A stretch of DNA of 64,000 bases, taken from Notospermus geniculatus. Lineage: Eukaryota > Nemertea > Pilidiophora > Heteronemertea > Lineidae. The translations under genes were made by a program, and so were the position numbers. Shown here in pieces: positions 13,104-25,300 of this stretch; positions within the stretch are counted from its first letter, which is position 1; each line of letters opens with the position of its first letter. Location of the stretch: positions 1-64,000 of the forward strand of contig NMRB01000852.1 of NCBI GenBank assembly GCA_002633025.1, read 5' to 3'. Below the pieces are notes generated by a model. The model did no database searches, was not told where the DNA came from, and was given only the letters and a program-made list of their open reading frames with translations.

Positions 13104-13430
13104 GAAGGTCAGATGATCCTAGAAACGGCCTTGAACTTTCAGTCAACTGAACTACCACCTTGTAACGGGAAACAATAAGGAATTGATCATACCAACAAAC
13201 ATGAACGTCATTGAAGGTCAAATGATCCTAGAAACGGCCTTGAACTTTCAGGCAACTGAACTACCACCTTGTAACGTGAAACAATAAAGACGAATTACAG
13301 GAACCTGATCATACCAATACAGACTGCATGTGATTGAAGATCTATTAGCATCTGAATGGAAATGACCATGGATTTTCACTCAACTCATTCTAATCGCTTT
13401 GTAACGTGAAACAATTAAGAGAATTGTTGC
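13104..13430. repeat. tandem repeat of about 110-120 bp, three units
   Basis: Units start at 13104, 13213 and about 13335. The first two are about 95% alike over their shared part (GATCCTAGAAACGGCCTTG and ACTACCACCTTGTAACG are retained). The third is much more diverged and keeps mainly TTTGTAACGTGAAACAAT. No frame stays open across the units. Confidence 0.8.
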
Positions 13431-14849
13431 CTTTACAGAAAACTAACCGTGTCATTGCTCTTGCTACAGATCAATACCACAACTCAATAACTTAACCATA
13501 TTGAACATCAAACCAGATTGATAAATAATGGATAGCCAAACATTTCTTGGAATCTCGTGAGCAAACACTACAAGCTTGAGAAACAAGTAGAAATTGACAC
13601 TGAATACCCTCTTCACCCCCTGCCCCATCACCAGCACTGGATCATCGCCAAAATCTCGAACGCTCACACAACCTTGGTGTTGAGCTGTATGTCACCATTG
13701 ACGTCATCACCTAGTGAATGAAAACACGCTACTCCTTTAATGATGCTGTCGCCATGGTAACGTGCATCAACAGGAGACTCGCCCTCAATAGCTGAATGAA
13801 TGGTGATGAGTGGCTTGTGATGATGTAGCGGTATGTCGTAATGGTAAGGCTTGGAGCGAAATGAACTTGGACCCAAGTGCATTGGGTACCTCCTGCTTGC
13901 TAAACGGACGTGATGAGGATTGGGCTATAGGCCTCCTCTTGAATTTTGGTGCATGTACTGCCAAATGTGGCAGAAAGGTATTTACTTTTCATAAAAGCAG
14001 CCGCCCTTTGTCCCCTAAAACCGTCTAGTCTAGGTGTTTCTTTTGTAAATATATGAATGTGTAAACCATTTGTTCAGGGCAGAAACTGAACAACTGGTTA
14101 CCGACAAATCAATGATAAATTTCGCCCCCAGTACAGTGACGCGGATATCCTCCCCTCATTAAGGTGTCATTTAAATCAAGCAACATTTTAAGTGGCCTAT
14201 TATTGCACAATATGAGGATCAAAATGCGCAATAGCAGGATAATCGTCAAAAAGTTGATCAAATGAACAATCTTTCGCCACATATAATCCTCTTTAAAACT
14301 CACCCATTCCAACCAAATATTACATCCTACGGAGTGAGGTGTGTCATGTGCACCCGTGCAGTTGAATCAGCATACTTGCTTTACGCTTTGCTTCCACTGC
14401 TGAACTTTTCCTACATCCGACTCCGTTATCGTTTTTTTCATATCTGATATTTAACCTTCATGTTAGCTTACCAATAAATCACCCCTCGATGATACCAATT
14501 TGAAGCTACTAAAGTCAATAGCCTATATCATGAGTTAATATCTTCTATTTCGTGGAAGGCGTACCCTATAGCCATATGGCATGTTGCCGAGATACTTGAG
14601 AAAATATCAAATATTTTTTAGTATTGAGCATATTTTTTGTTTTATTATCAGGTAATGAGTGTAACATTTAGATACGATGGCAACTGTAACAAATCATGTC
14701 AAAATTCCCCCTCGATGTTCAACCTGAGTGTTTTTAGCCTACAACATGAAGTGGGTTAATAGTCTTTGTTCAAATAATGTTTTTGTTGTTTCAGATTTTC
14801 TCCGCCATTTTGTTATCAAAGTCTACTTCTTCCAATAAAAGTATGTTTG
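13431..14849. other. no gene seen
   Basis: Only short frames are present. One TGACGTCA word lies at 13699-13706. Confidence 0.4.
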
Positions 14850-15751
14850 AGCCTCTTCGCTTCAGTAAACACCTGTAGAAGACGATCTATTACGTAGCAA
14901 GAGCCTTCATTCCCATTAGTTCTCGTGGCCAGCCAATCAGAACGCTCGGATCACCTATAATCCTTAGCGGCAAACTGCGTCATCAGGAGCTTAGGTTCAA
15001 CAAGGATGTTTTCATTCTAGAGCGAACATGAATGGAATATGTTGATGAGACGAACAGACTGCTCCATTATGTGGTGGGAGAGAGGGTTGCTGATGCTGCT
15101 CAGTTGTAGTAGAAGCTTTGCAACGAAGATGAACAAATAAGCAACAGTAAGACAATACATACACGAATTTTTTACGCTCTGCTCATTTAAAGCGTGGCGA
15201 AAGGGACTGTTGCATGAACAACATGGTGAAAAGTACGACAGCCTATCAGTGTGTCGTTTTCTGGCAATGATAGGACATTTACCCACGGACACTTACCCCC
15301 TGGACTTTTACCCCCTGTACACTTACCCCCCAGACACTTACCCCCAGGACTTTTACCCTCTTGGGTACCAACACCTTGGTAAAAAGAGCAAAAAAGCTGA
15401 ATTCTCTGAAATCACTCTGGCCTAAATCAAACGCATTTCAATGGATGATATCAGGCTATATTCATGAAAAATACATGTAACAGCAAAATTGTATCAGGTT
15501 CATTGCAGAAAAAACTCTCTCTGTTACAAACAGGGCCGAAGAGGGGCCATTATTGGCCCTGTTTCAGGAGATATTGCAGTAACAGTTTTTGCTGTATCCA
15601 TGACAATGATCAAAATATTAGATATTTTTATTCTCAAGGACTTCTGACAGTTTTGGTTCTCCATGGATACAACATAGTGATTTGAGAAATACGAAATTAA
15701 CAACCATCAGATGTCAGATCACTTCAGACCACAATTAACACCTAATTTATT
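14850..15751. repeat. 0.9-kb tandem duplication, copy 1
   Basis: The unit starts AGCCTCTTCGCTTCAGTAAA and ends CACCTAATTTATT, and is followed directly by a second copy. This copy has an extra array of about five 15-bp units (CACTTACCCCCTGGA type) at 15281-15365 that the other copy lacks. A minus-strand frame of about 91 codons here is partly preserved in copy 2, but it has no recognisable domain and simply shares the duplication. Confidence 0.9.
15281..15365. repeat. short array of ACTTACCCCC units
   Basis: About five C-rich units of 14-16 bp alternate CACTTACCCC and CTTTTACCCC. The array is specific to copy 1 of the surrounding duplication. Confidence 0.85.
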
Positions 15752-16549
15752 AGCCTCTTCGCTTCAGTAAACACCTGTAGAAGACGATCTATTACGTAGC
15801 AAGAGCCTTCATTCCCATTAGTTCTCGTGGCCAGCCAATCAGAATGCTCGGATCACCTATAATCCTTAGCGGCAAACTGCGTCATCAGGAGCTTAGGTTC
15901 AACAAGGATGTTTTCATTCTAGAGCGAACATGAATGGAATATGTTGATGAGACGAACAGACTGCTCCATTATGTGGTGGGAGAGAGGGTTGCTGAGGCTG
16001 CTCAGTTGTAGTAGAAGCTTTGCAACGAAGATGAACAAATAAACAACAGTAAGACAATACATACACGAATTTTTTGCGCTATGCTCATTTAAAGCGTGGC
16101 GAAAGGGACTGTTGCATGAACAGCATGGTGAACAGTACACTACATTCTGACCTGACAGACTATCGGTGTGTCGTTTTCTGGCAATGATGTGGATGAGGTA
16201 CCACGGTAACTTTGGTATAAAGAACAAAAAAAGCTGAATTCTCTGAAATCACTCTGGCCTAAATCAAACGCATTTCAATGGATGATATTAGGCTATATTC
16301 AGGAAATATACATGAAACAGCAAAATTGTACCAGGTTCATTGCAGAAAAAGCTCTCTATGTTACAAACAGGGCCGAAGAGGGGCCATTATTGGCCCTGTT
16401 TCACAAGATATTGCAGTAACAGTTTTTGCTGTATCTTTGACAACGGTCAAAATGACCTCTGAGAGTTTTGGTTCTCCATGGATACAACAAAGTGATTGAA
16501 GAAATACGAAATTAACAACCACCAGATCACAATTAACACCTAATTTATT
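15752..16549. repeat. 0.9-kb tandem duplication, copy 2
   Basis: This is a direct repeat of 14850-15751 with clear divergence. It lacks the ACTTACCCCC array and has about 30 extra bases near 16130-16160. Both copies keep a GC-rich hairpin (GGGGCCATTATTGGCCCTG). Confidence 0.9.
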
Positions 16550-17308
16550 GTTCTCCCAGGCCAATGGCGAGGTACCGGGAGGTGTTAATTTTGATATGTT
16601 AAGGGTTATCGGGAGGACATTTGAAACCAAAGCACTCGCCAGATCAAAAAGAAGGGAACAACGCTTTTTACGCTGATCTTCCTGTCACTGTGAACCTGAG
16701 TCCTGACGTGGAGATCCCCAGTCATGTGGCCATATCAAGTGATGTGGTTGAACGAGTGAAGGCGTTCCACTGGCCACGAAATGTCAAGCTAAGGCTTGTT
16801 TTTCACATTAGAAGGAACCTGTGGGTGTAATACCCGGCCTGTTTCTCTTCCTTTAAAGCCTGATCAATATGGCCATTATGGCAGTGTTCGTCATCGAATG
16901 GCACTTCCGATAATGTAAATCTTAACCTGAACCCCTCTTTATCACTTTGGCTGGATTAACCTGACAATTAACCTTTTGAGGTGGCAGTCGAATGGTTCAT
17001 GTCAGGTGGCTATGGACGTGGGCACCGTGCTAGCAGAAATCAAAGAAAATGGTCGATTTTGTCATCGAAATCTGAACGAAAATCTCCACCCAGCTGGTCC
17101 GCACCCGGGCCAGAAACATCCTTTTCTGAACATCAATGTGGAGGTCAGCAATGTGACTGCATGTTCACACAATCCTCTAACAAAACGTCACCACCCCAAC
17201 AGCATGGGGCAGAATGTTGTGTAAGACAAGAGCTAAGTGTCCGTATTCAGAAAGCAGCTTCTCAACAGCAGGATTCAATGTGGCCAACTACAAAGTATGC
17301 AGAAAACT
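16550..17308. other. no gene seen
   Basis: Two overlapping plus-strand frames run into the minisatellite that follows (16976-17367). Neither has recognisable domains. Confidence 0.4.
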
Positions 17309-17720
17309 GTTCCTTTTCAATCACTGTTAGAACAGTTACTATGGAAAACAGGCCATTCAATCAATGAACACAGTGCCGAAGATTGCTCCCTTTCAGTCAG
17401 TGTTACAACTATGGAAAAGCAGGCCATTCAATCCATGAATACAATGCCGAAGATTACTTCTTTTCAGTCAGTGTTACAACTATGGAAAACTAGGCCATTC
17501 AATCAAAGAATACAGTGCCGATTGCTTCTTTTTCAATCAGTGTTACAACTATGGAAAACTGGGCCATTCAATCCATGAATACAATGCCGAAGATTGCTTC
17601 TTTTCAATCAGTGTTACAACTATGGAAAACTGGGGCATTCAATCCATGAATACAATGCCGAAGATTGCTCCCTTTCAATCAGTGTTAGGCCTAACTATGG
17701 GAAACTGGGCCGTTCAGTCA
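17309..17720. repeat. 71-bp minisatellite, about six units
   Basis: Units of 70-71 bp repeat the pattern TGTTACAACTATGGAAAAC, GGCCATTCAATC, AATGCCGAAGATTGCT and TTTTCAATCAG. The CTATGG word recurs at about 17339, 17409, 17480, 17549, 17620 and 17695. The period is not a multiple of three and the reading frame rotates, so the repeat-like open frames here are artefacts. Confidence 0.9.
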
Positions 17721-19086
17721 ACGAATTCGTTGCCGAAGAACTACATTGTACGTTGAGAACAGGGCCTTGCAATACGTTTAGTAAGTTGCAGAGCTGTGAA
17801 TTAAAAAGTCTAATGTGTTGAAAAACAGTATCATCCCTGCCACCGTGGGGTATCATCCATCTGCAGGTTTATCTCCCTCTTTGTCTTTATAAATCTCATT
17901 TGCACCTACAGGCTTCGATTCCAGCGGGTCATGCGAGTTTTATCCACCCCACAGTCATTAACCTTTCCTATTTCCTTCAATCCATTTTTTGTAACCCCTC
18001 AAAATCATTAACAAGGGAGATAATCTTTGTCAGGTAACATTTGACATACTATAGAGTGGAAATGAACGTTTACAATGGCGTAATGTTGAAACATTTTCAT
18101 CATCTATCTCCGCGCTATTGTCCCTGACATTTGGTTGTTGACGACACACTCTCTGACGTCATAGCTTACTGATTGGCTTGGGATTCTGCCAAGCTTCAAC
18201 CCATGTGACCTTTAAGAACCTGCTGGCCTGCACAATGGATCTGGCGTATTAGAAAGCCGGGATGAATTACATGTAATTACCGGACGAGATTGAATAATGA
18301 AAGTGTCAGGGCAGGAAGGCATGTCTAATGTTTCACACAATTTAATTTTCTTGCAACGTCATCAGTGGGGATATCGATTTCAGAGTAGATCACTGAGGTG
18401 GTGATGCATTACAGTGACCAGTTGGTTTCGGATCATTAAAGGATGCTCAACTGCCGTCTAATGGATTTTTTTTCAACGAGCAGTAGCTCACGATACTTAA
18501 CATTTCGCCGTGGGCTACTGTCAGAGAACTGACGTAGGCCTATCTTCTTTTTCTCTTGTGGCAGAGAAGGTATGAATCGCACTTGAAGCAAACAGGCCAT
18601 TTGATACCTCCTCGCTGACCATTAGGCCTACATGCGGGACAGACGATGCTTTACATCATATACAGGTTGTGACTTGCCAGGCAGGCTGGGTCCAAAAAGG
18701 ACATGGTCGACGAGGATCCTCTGATGACAAATATTGCCAAGTACCAAACCCACACGAGACGTGACTGTATAAATGTGATAGGCCTATAATCAAGACTTCT
18801 ACCTCATTATTTTACAGTGCTCATTGATACTGTTACGAAATTGTTGACACCTTCCAACAAATTGACATTGATTACAAATTAGATGATGTCATGAAGATGT
18901 GCAGCTCGTGTAAAGGACACTTTGTTTAGCAACTTCTGACATATCATGTCTCTGACCTATGCATTGATTGGCTCAACATCCAGAAAAACGCTTATCATCA
19001 AGGCCGAAGTAGATGTGAAGGTGAGAAGTACCTTGGTGTAGGAAAACATGTTTAAGAAAGTTCAGGAGTTGAGATTCAGACTTTCT
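17721..19086. other. no gene seen
   Basis: This is non-coding sequence with one TGACGTCA (18153-18160) and several TAGGCCTA words (about 18536, 18624 and 18780). Confidence 0.4.
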
Positions 19087-19218
19087 GTTGATGCAGAATA
19101 GTTATAACAGCACACAAACGACAGTCGTCTAGAGTGCAAATTTTCGGCCCTGACAAGGGCCTTCTTCAAGCACAATCACTAAAAACAACTTCCAGAAGAT
19201 GAGAAATGTTGATGCAGA
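19087..19218 (-). mobile_element. short element with GAAG-hairpin-CGAAA core between 11-bp direct repeats
   Basis: The word GTTGATGCAGA occurs at 19087-19097 and again at 19208-19218, like a target-site duplication around about 110 bp. On the minus strand the interior reads TTGAAGAAGGCCC, a loop, then GGGCCGAAAATTTGC. The same hairpin and GAAAATTTGC tail occur in the palindromic element at 46.7-46.9 kb, so the two are probably related. Confidence 0.5.
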
Positions 19219-21227
19219 CTTAGAGAATGTCTGCATCATGTCTGCATGTCAGCATCACGAGAATTGATCAATGCTTGTCCAATTGTGTGGATCCAATTGT
19301 GTGGATCACACTGTAAGATTCATTGACAAATGCAGGTTTTAAACAAACTTTCAGCAATCACCATGTTCAAGTGTGTCGAGTGGGAAAAAAGACAATTTGA
19401 CGATTTTCCAAAATTTCAATCGCTGTTTGTTACAACACTGTCTGTTTTGTTGTCTCAGAAGGAGGGTGAAACAAGTGGAGAAAAAATGTAAGAGAAATTG
19501 TTTTTTCTTCCCAGGGTCGGTAAAAAACTGTTTCTCCTCAATAAATATTAGTACTCCTTCAAATCGGTGAGATATCGTGACCAGGGATGTGTTACACTCA
19601 ATTAACCTTTACCATCAAAGGAAGTGCCTGTGAGTTTTCATTAGTCGCTAATAAAATTAACCTTTGTGGTGGTGTTGTGACAGAGCGCGCCGGGGGCAGG
19701 GTTACTCATAATATCGAGGTGTTCGGTCGGAGAAGCAAGGGTAGGACAATGTAAGAAAAGCCTGATTACCTTACAAATCAGAGAACAAATCTACCTGACG
19801 GTATAATCATCTTTCCTGTTGTCGCAAAGTAATGGAGCAATGAATATGAATTGAGAGAAAAAAGATTTCGGAAACCAATCTGAACCACGTTTGGGGCCTA
19901 GTGCGGCTACTGCCAGTTGGACACGCCTTCCAAGATGGTGGCTATGGCAGCCATATTGTTGTGAGGAAAGCCTTTTGTCAGCAGAACTCTGTTTGCAGCG
20001 CAAGTGCGCTTGTTTAAATGAGGGAAAATAAGGGTATGGAATGTGAATTGATGCCGGTGATTGAGGTATGGAATGTAAATCCAAAATGCATGAACGACCG
20101 AGAGATGTTTTCTTCACGGTTTCTGTGGGAAACAGAATGAGCATAGTGCTTCTTTCAACAGACTAAAGTATAGATGGACCTTGTCTGGACAAGATGCACT
20201 CATCAGTGAACTCCTGCGAAGTTTCCATTGAAATCAAATCATTGCCCAGCAGGAAGTCGAAGACAGTAACAGAGTGAGGGGTTGGGATTTCTTCTTTAAT
20301 GCTGAGATCAATCAATATGGTGGACTTCCTCCCAAGAAAGCCATCCCGATTTCTTTCTCATTGATCATTGGTCATGAAAAAATATCCAGAACCAAATTTC
20401 TCCCCCGCAATAATCAGATTTCTGTGATGCTACACGACAGGAAATGTACCATTTTATCGGAAAGAGATGGATATCCAGGTGTGGTGGGTGGGCATTGTCT
20501 TTGACGAAGGCAAGCCTACTCCTGGATGGATTATTTATCAAAGACAACTTGCAGACGATAACTAGCCATCTCTAGGTGTAGGCAGGACAGGAAGAAGGTT
20601 TCTAGGCATTGTTCTTTAACCCAGTAAGAATGGATGGCAACACAATGTATGAATGAAGGAATGGAAAGGTGACCTATGTCAAGGGAGATCCAATGATGAT
20701 TGGGAACCAACATGATGCTATACTGAAGGCATTTTCCTCCCTTGGAGTGGAGGATGTGACGTCAATGGGCCCTCAGGGAACTGTACTTATTCGTAATTGA
20801 GACCTTATCGAGGGAAGCTGGTCACTTCTCAGACAAAACCCTCACCAATCGTGTCAACAAGTACAAGTCCCCGGCAATCAAATCATTACTGTGACAGTCG
20901 TGGAGACGACGATGTGTCGTTAATGTCAGGGTTCATCTGAGAGATGCAGGGATCGAGAGAGCAGCTGCAGAAACCCTGGAACTGTTTGATCAGGGGTCAT
21001 GTTCTCTTGATGACGTCATGCTGTTACACTGAGCACGAGAGATCAGGTTACCCTTCGGTTGAAGGAAGGCAATTTCCCCTACTTTACTTGTGCTCGTTGA
21101 AAGACTGCCACGAATCGGCTAACACACCTTATGGCTGAACCCCAGACCTGCTGCATGTCGGCAGCAGTACAGATCCCTATACGGTACCGTAATGGATCGT
21201 CATTTGAGCCATCATCCCAATTCTTTA
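19219..21227. other. no gene seen
   Basis: Short frames only. A YY1-like block (CCAAGATGGTGGC) lies near 19930. TGACGTCA words lie at 20757-20764 and 21011-21018. Confidence 0.4.
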
Positions 21228-21812
21228 AGGCTCGTCTACACGATCATACATTTGTTCAAAACATCATCATACATTTGTATGATGATGTCCAAGCTTGTTT
21301 GTCGATTTCTGTCTTGTGACAATGCAGCTAAAATTTTGAACATCATCATACATTGTTCAAAACAGCATCATAGACTTGATGATGATGTTCAAGTTTGTTG
21401 TGGATTTCGATCTGCAGTCCAACATTCATGGACATTGTATGATGAAGTATGATGGAGAAAGGATAATGTTGGATGATGTTCAAGTTTGTTGGGAAAACGG
21501 TCCACACGATCATACATTTGTGCCTGAACATCATCACACATTTTTTTGGGATGTTTTGCATTGGCAAGATGAAACATGCAGCTAAAAATTTGAACATCAT
21601 CATACATGTTCAAGTTTGTTGGGAAAACAGTCCACACGATCATACATTTGTCCATGAACATCATCACACTAATTAGAACATCATCATACATGTTGGTTGC
21701 TGTTCAAGTTTGTTGGGAAAACAGCCTAAACAATCAAATATCTGTCCATGAACATCATCATACAAATGTATGATGATGTTTTGAACAAATGTATGATCGT
21801 GTAGACAGGCCT
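21228..21812. mobile_element. 585-bp foldback MITE with 61-bp TIRs
   Basis: The left 61 bp (21228-21288) and right 61 bp (21752-21812) are inverted copies with about two mismatches. Both flanks carry TTA, a 3-bp target duplication typical of PIF/Harbinger. Each TIR ends in its own 28-bp palindrome (ACATCATCATACA mirrored; 21261-21288 and 21752-21779). The interior has three imperfect repeats built from GTTCAAGTTTGTTGGGAAAA followed by GTCCACACGATCATACATTT, which resembles the terminal sequence. Many short frames overlap here but none is coding. Confidence 0.9.
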
Positions 21813-22333
21813 TTATACTGTGATTGATTACAACACCATGATGACTTCTTCGACCTCAACAGCTTTGAGGACAGAAGACCACAATAACTTCCTTCAAACT
21901 AAAGGTCACACTTTCCATCAGGTCTGACCTCAGAAATCCAACGATGACATTTTCTTTTTTCATCCCACTTGTACCTTCCGGGACATCTTACCGCTGAAGA
22001 CACATCAATAGCTTGGCAGGAAATGGCTAAAACTAGACACTTTCTAGAGTAGAAAATGACTTTGAGATAGGGAGGGCACAAAAGGTTAAAACGACTTGAC
22101 CACACTATCTCATTCTTTGACAACAAAACCGCCTTTTGATATGTCAAAGTTTTCATAATACCAAACAATAATGCCAAGGTGCGGTTGCCTTTAAAATGGT
22201 ATTCTCATTGGATATCTCTGGTATGATGACCTATGGATTAAATTCATCTTTTTGTAGGAGAGAGTAGTGTGGTGTTGCAAATGGTTACAACGACGCTTTC
22301 GGTGGTAGAGAATGACATTGAAAAATACGGTAT
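21813..22333. other. no gene seen
   Basis: Only short frames without support. Confidence 0.4.
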
Positions 22334-22366
22334 CCAAAGAAAGAGAAAGCACAAAAATTGACACAT
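22334..22366. repeat. dispersed repeat fragment shared with the 46.65-kb element
   Basis: About 31 bp here, beginning CCAAAGAAAGAGAAAGCAC and continuing with an AAAAATTGACACA tail, match 46648-46680 and its duplicate near 55306 almost exactly. Similarity stops abruptly on both sides, so this looks like a fragment of the same repeat family. Confidence 0.7.
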
Positions 22367-25300
22367 AAAAATACGGTAAAGGTTGATTCTTTCAAGGATG
22401 GCATCAATAGGACACTAAATAGCAAAATATTGTAACAGAAAGAACAAGTCCAAATCTTATGTCATAGTTTGCATTTATTCGTCTCTTCAAGAAATAATTT
22501 AGCACAGAAATCTACGGTTATTATGAATATGAGCCAAATTTGATAAAATTCTAAAAGAAGTTAACCACAGTGTGATTCACAGTAAACTACAGGTTGGCTC
22601 AGAAAAATACGCCCAGGAAAATAACTCCGAAGTTTTGAACAATGAGATATATTTCAAAAGAATTCGTCTTTTTTCCATGAAACTTGGGCACCTCTCTCCG
22701 CCCGTGGCTAACTTTATAAACGGTGATATCTACTTGTACGAGAAGCCCAGAAGGATGGCCACTCATCCTCCTTTACCATACGACCGACTTTCTGAATGAA
22801 CCATTCAAAGAGGACGAATGCAAGCAAGGCAATATAGGTCCACACCCGAGAATGTTCTTAAAAGAGGAGGGGTTTGGTCAGTGGTAAAACTATAGTGATG
22901 TAATTGTTGCCCCTGTTATGACTTACAAGGAGCTTAGTTTACGTTCGTCTTTTCTGATACGACCACATCTTTTGACAAGAGTCAGACGTATGGCAACACC
23001 ACTGTTTCTGGGCCACTTTATAGGACATTCAGGCATTGAAAAAAAGACAGCTCAGTGGTACTTTTCGCTAGCTCATGAGTTGTTGCCTGTGCCTCAAATG
23101 TATAGAAGAATTCCAAAATGGCCGATTTTGGCTGGGATCTGGGCGTCTGGCTGTTTTTGCCGAGCTTCTTGTGGAATGGTACGGCAACAGACGTGGGAAA
23201 GATCCTCGAAGCCACCATTAGTTTCTTGATGGGGAAGGCGTTCAGTTTCATGGGTAGGGCCTGATGTTTGATTTGAAGTCATACACGGAGCTGAAGAGGA
23301 GATGCCAAAAGATTTGCTGACATGTTGTATGGATATTTCATTGGATGGTTCATAGCTACACAGTGGAATGACTACACCATACGACATCAACTGCATGGAT
23401 GATCTTTCACATTTATTGAATTACAAAAACTGTACACATTGAATGTAAAACTTTTTATTGCCAAAAAGACTGAAGTAAAACACCTTTTTACATCTTGAAT
23501 TGTGCGTTTTAGTTGTGACCTGCTCATGGTCAATATACATACTCTCTTGTAAACTATGTTACACGGTGCTTCATCGGAAGAAGTCTTTTTGGCATTTTTG
23601 ATCGACAATGAGAATCTGTACAAATGACTGAAGTATCCTATCTACAGTGAAATAAACAGGAACAATATTGTCAATGCTTTCAACCAATTAAATACTTAGT
23701 AGTAAGAGCAGATAAAGTGGTTACTTAGTTTCCACTCTAGAGGATTCCTTCAATCTCAGGAAGCAACGTTACTGACCTGCCGACCTGATGGCAAATGGCC
23801 TCAAGATGAAGTACCAGAGGTTTTTAATGCTTTTCCCAGTTTGTTCATCATTTTCTTTCAACAAAACGAAAAAAGAGGACTACAGTCCTTGTTGCATGCG
23901 TCCGAACTCTCAGAGCAAAGAGGTAAATTGGTTTCAGAATGACTTCAGCAAAACAACAGGTTTTTTTCTGATTTATATGTACTGGCTCTTTATTGAAATT
24001 TAAAAAATGATACATTTGGGTAAAAAATGGAGGAATGCCTGAGATATAGTAAGGACAGCTCTACAATACTGCTCCTGTTTACCAGTTGTGTGTATTTTCA
24101 GCCAAACTAGGACCAAGATGTACGAACGCAGTGGATGTCTCCGTCTTGTTTCTAGTTTAAGATGAAAATGGTTATATTAGAGGCAATCTATACACAAGCG
24201 TCTATATAAAATGGTGATGTATGTACATTGGTCAACACAAGATTGAGAGGACTGTGCGCGTTGCAGCGAAACCTAGTCCAGGATTAGGCATGGTTCATTG
24301 AATGTTCTGAGGGATTGAAACACAAGTTGACAATTGTGTACTTGGAACATACCTGCTCAATTAACCGCTGTAACCAGATTAGTCAAATGTTGTCATTGTA
24401 CAAGCTTGGGACTTACTCCTTCAAGGTACAAGGTGGGGTCTCCAACCATTTGCTCGGGGAAATACATGTAGGTCACACACTGCAGGCATGGCAGGCGTTA
24501 TGATGACTCCGCTCAAAAATTTCAAAAAGCTTGGCAGGGGAAGCCCACATCGATAGGAAAATGAGTGGGGACAGGTCGAGTTGTCCACAAGAAAACGATA
24601 TACGTGGATTGAAATTACACTCTAAGGATTTTATGTTCCAAGCACATGATACCCAAGTTGTGTTTTCTCTGCGCCTACATGTACCATGCTGTAGCTGGGC
24701 AAACTGGTCATTATATACAGGATATTCATGGTCCACAATATATACAGGTACAATAGCACTTGTACAAGTGGGCCAGACGTGGTTACCAATCTCAGAGACT
24801 TGATTCTAGCTCCCTTGCTGGAATCTCAGGGAAGATCTCTCCACATAGTTGATGTGACTTCATGACAAAACCGATGAGAAGTTGGTGTAGCTCAATTCAG
24901 TTAGATCTTCAACTTATCCATGAGTAACGCTTTTCTCACTTTACACTCCTCTTGGGAGTGGCCAAGCTTTCACAGATTTTACATCCGATTCTGTTTGGCC
25001 AAGTCATCAACCTGGTGAGATACCTTCCCTATCATTCCAGCAATGCTCGGAACGAATTCAGTGACAAAGTGAACGATAAGAGAGGGTTCTGTTGGCTTAA
25101 GAAGCTTTGAAGTTTGAAACTTTGCCTGTCATTTTCATGGTAAGAAAAATCTTAAGAAGACAACATGCATTTTAACTTAATTGTCATGATAATGGATCTT
25201 TTTAAAGTCTTTATGATAAGGTTTGAATACTACTTTAGATTTAAAGTTTTTTTAGAATGATTTCCTCTCTACCATTCGCAGTACAACACGGATACCACCT

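Noticed and set aside
17237-17821. Repeat-containing ORFs as a gene
   Set aside because: They arise from a 71-bp minisatellite whose period is not a multiple of three.
21228-21812. CRISPR-like array of ATCATCATACAT repeats
   Set aside because: Repeats are inverted and irregular, lie between TIRs with a TTA duplication, and the genome is animal.
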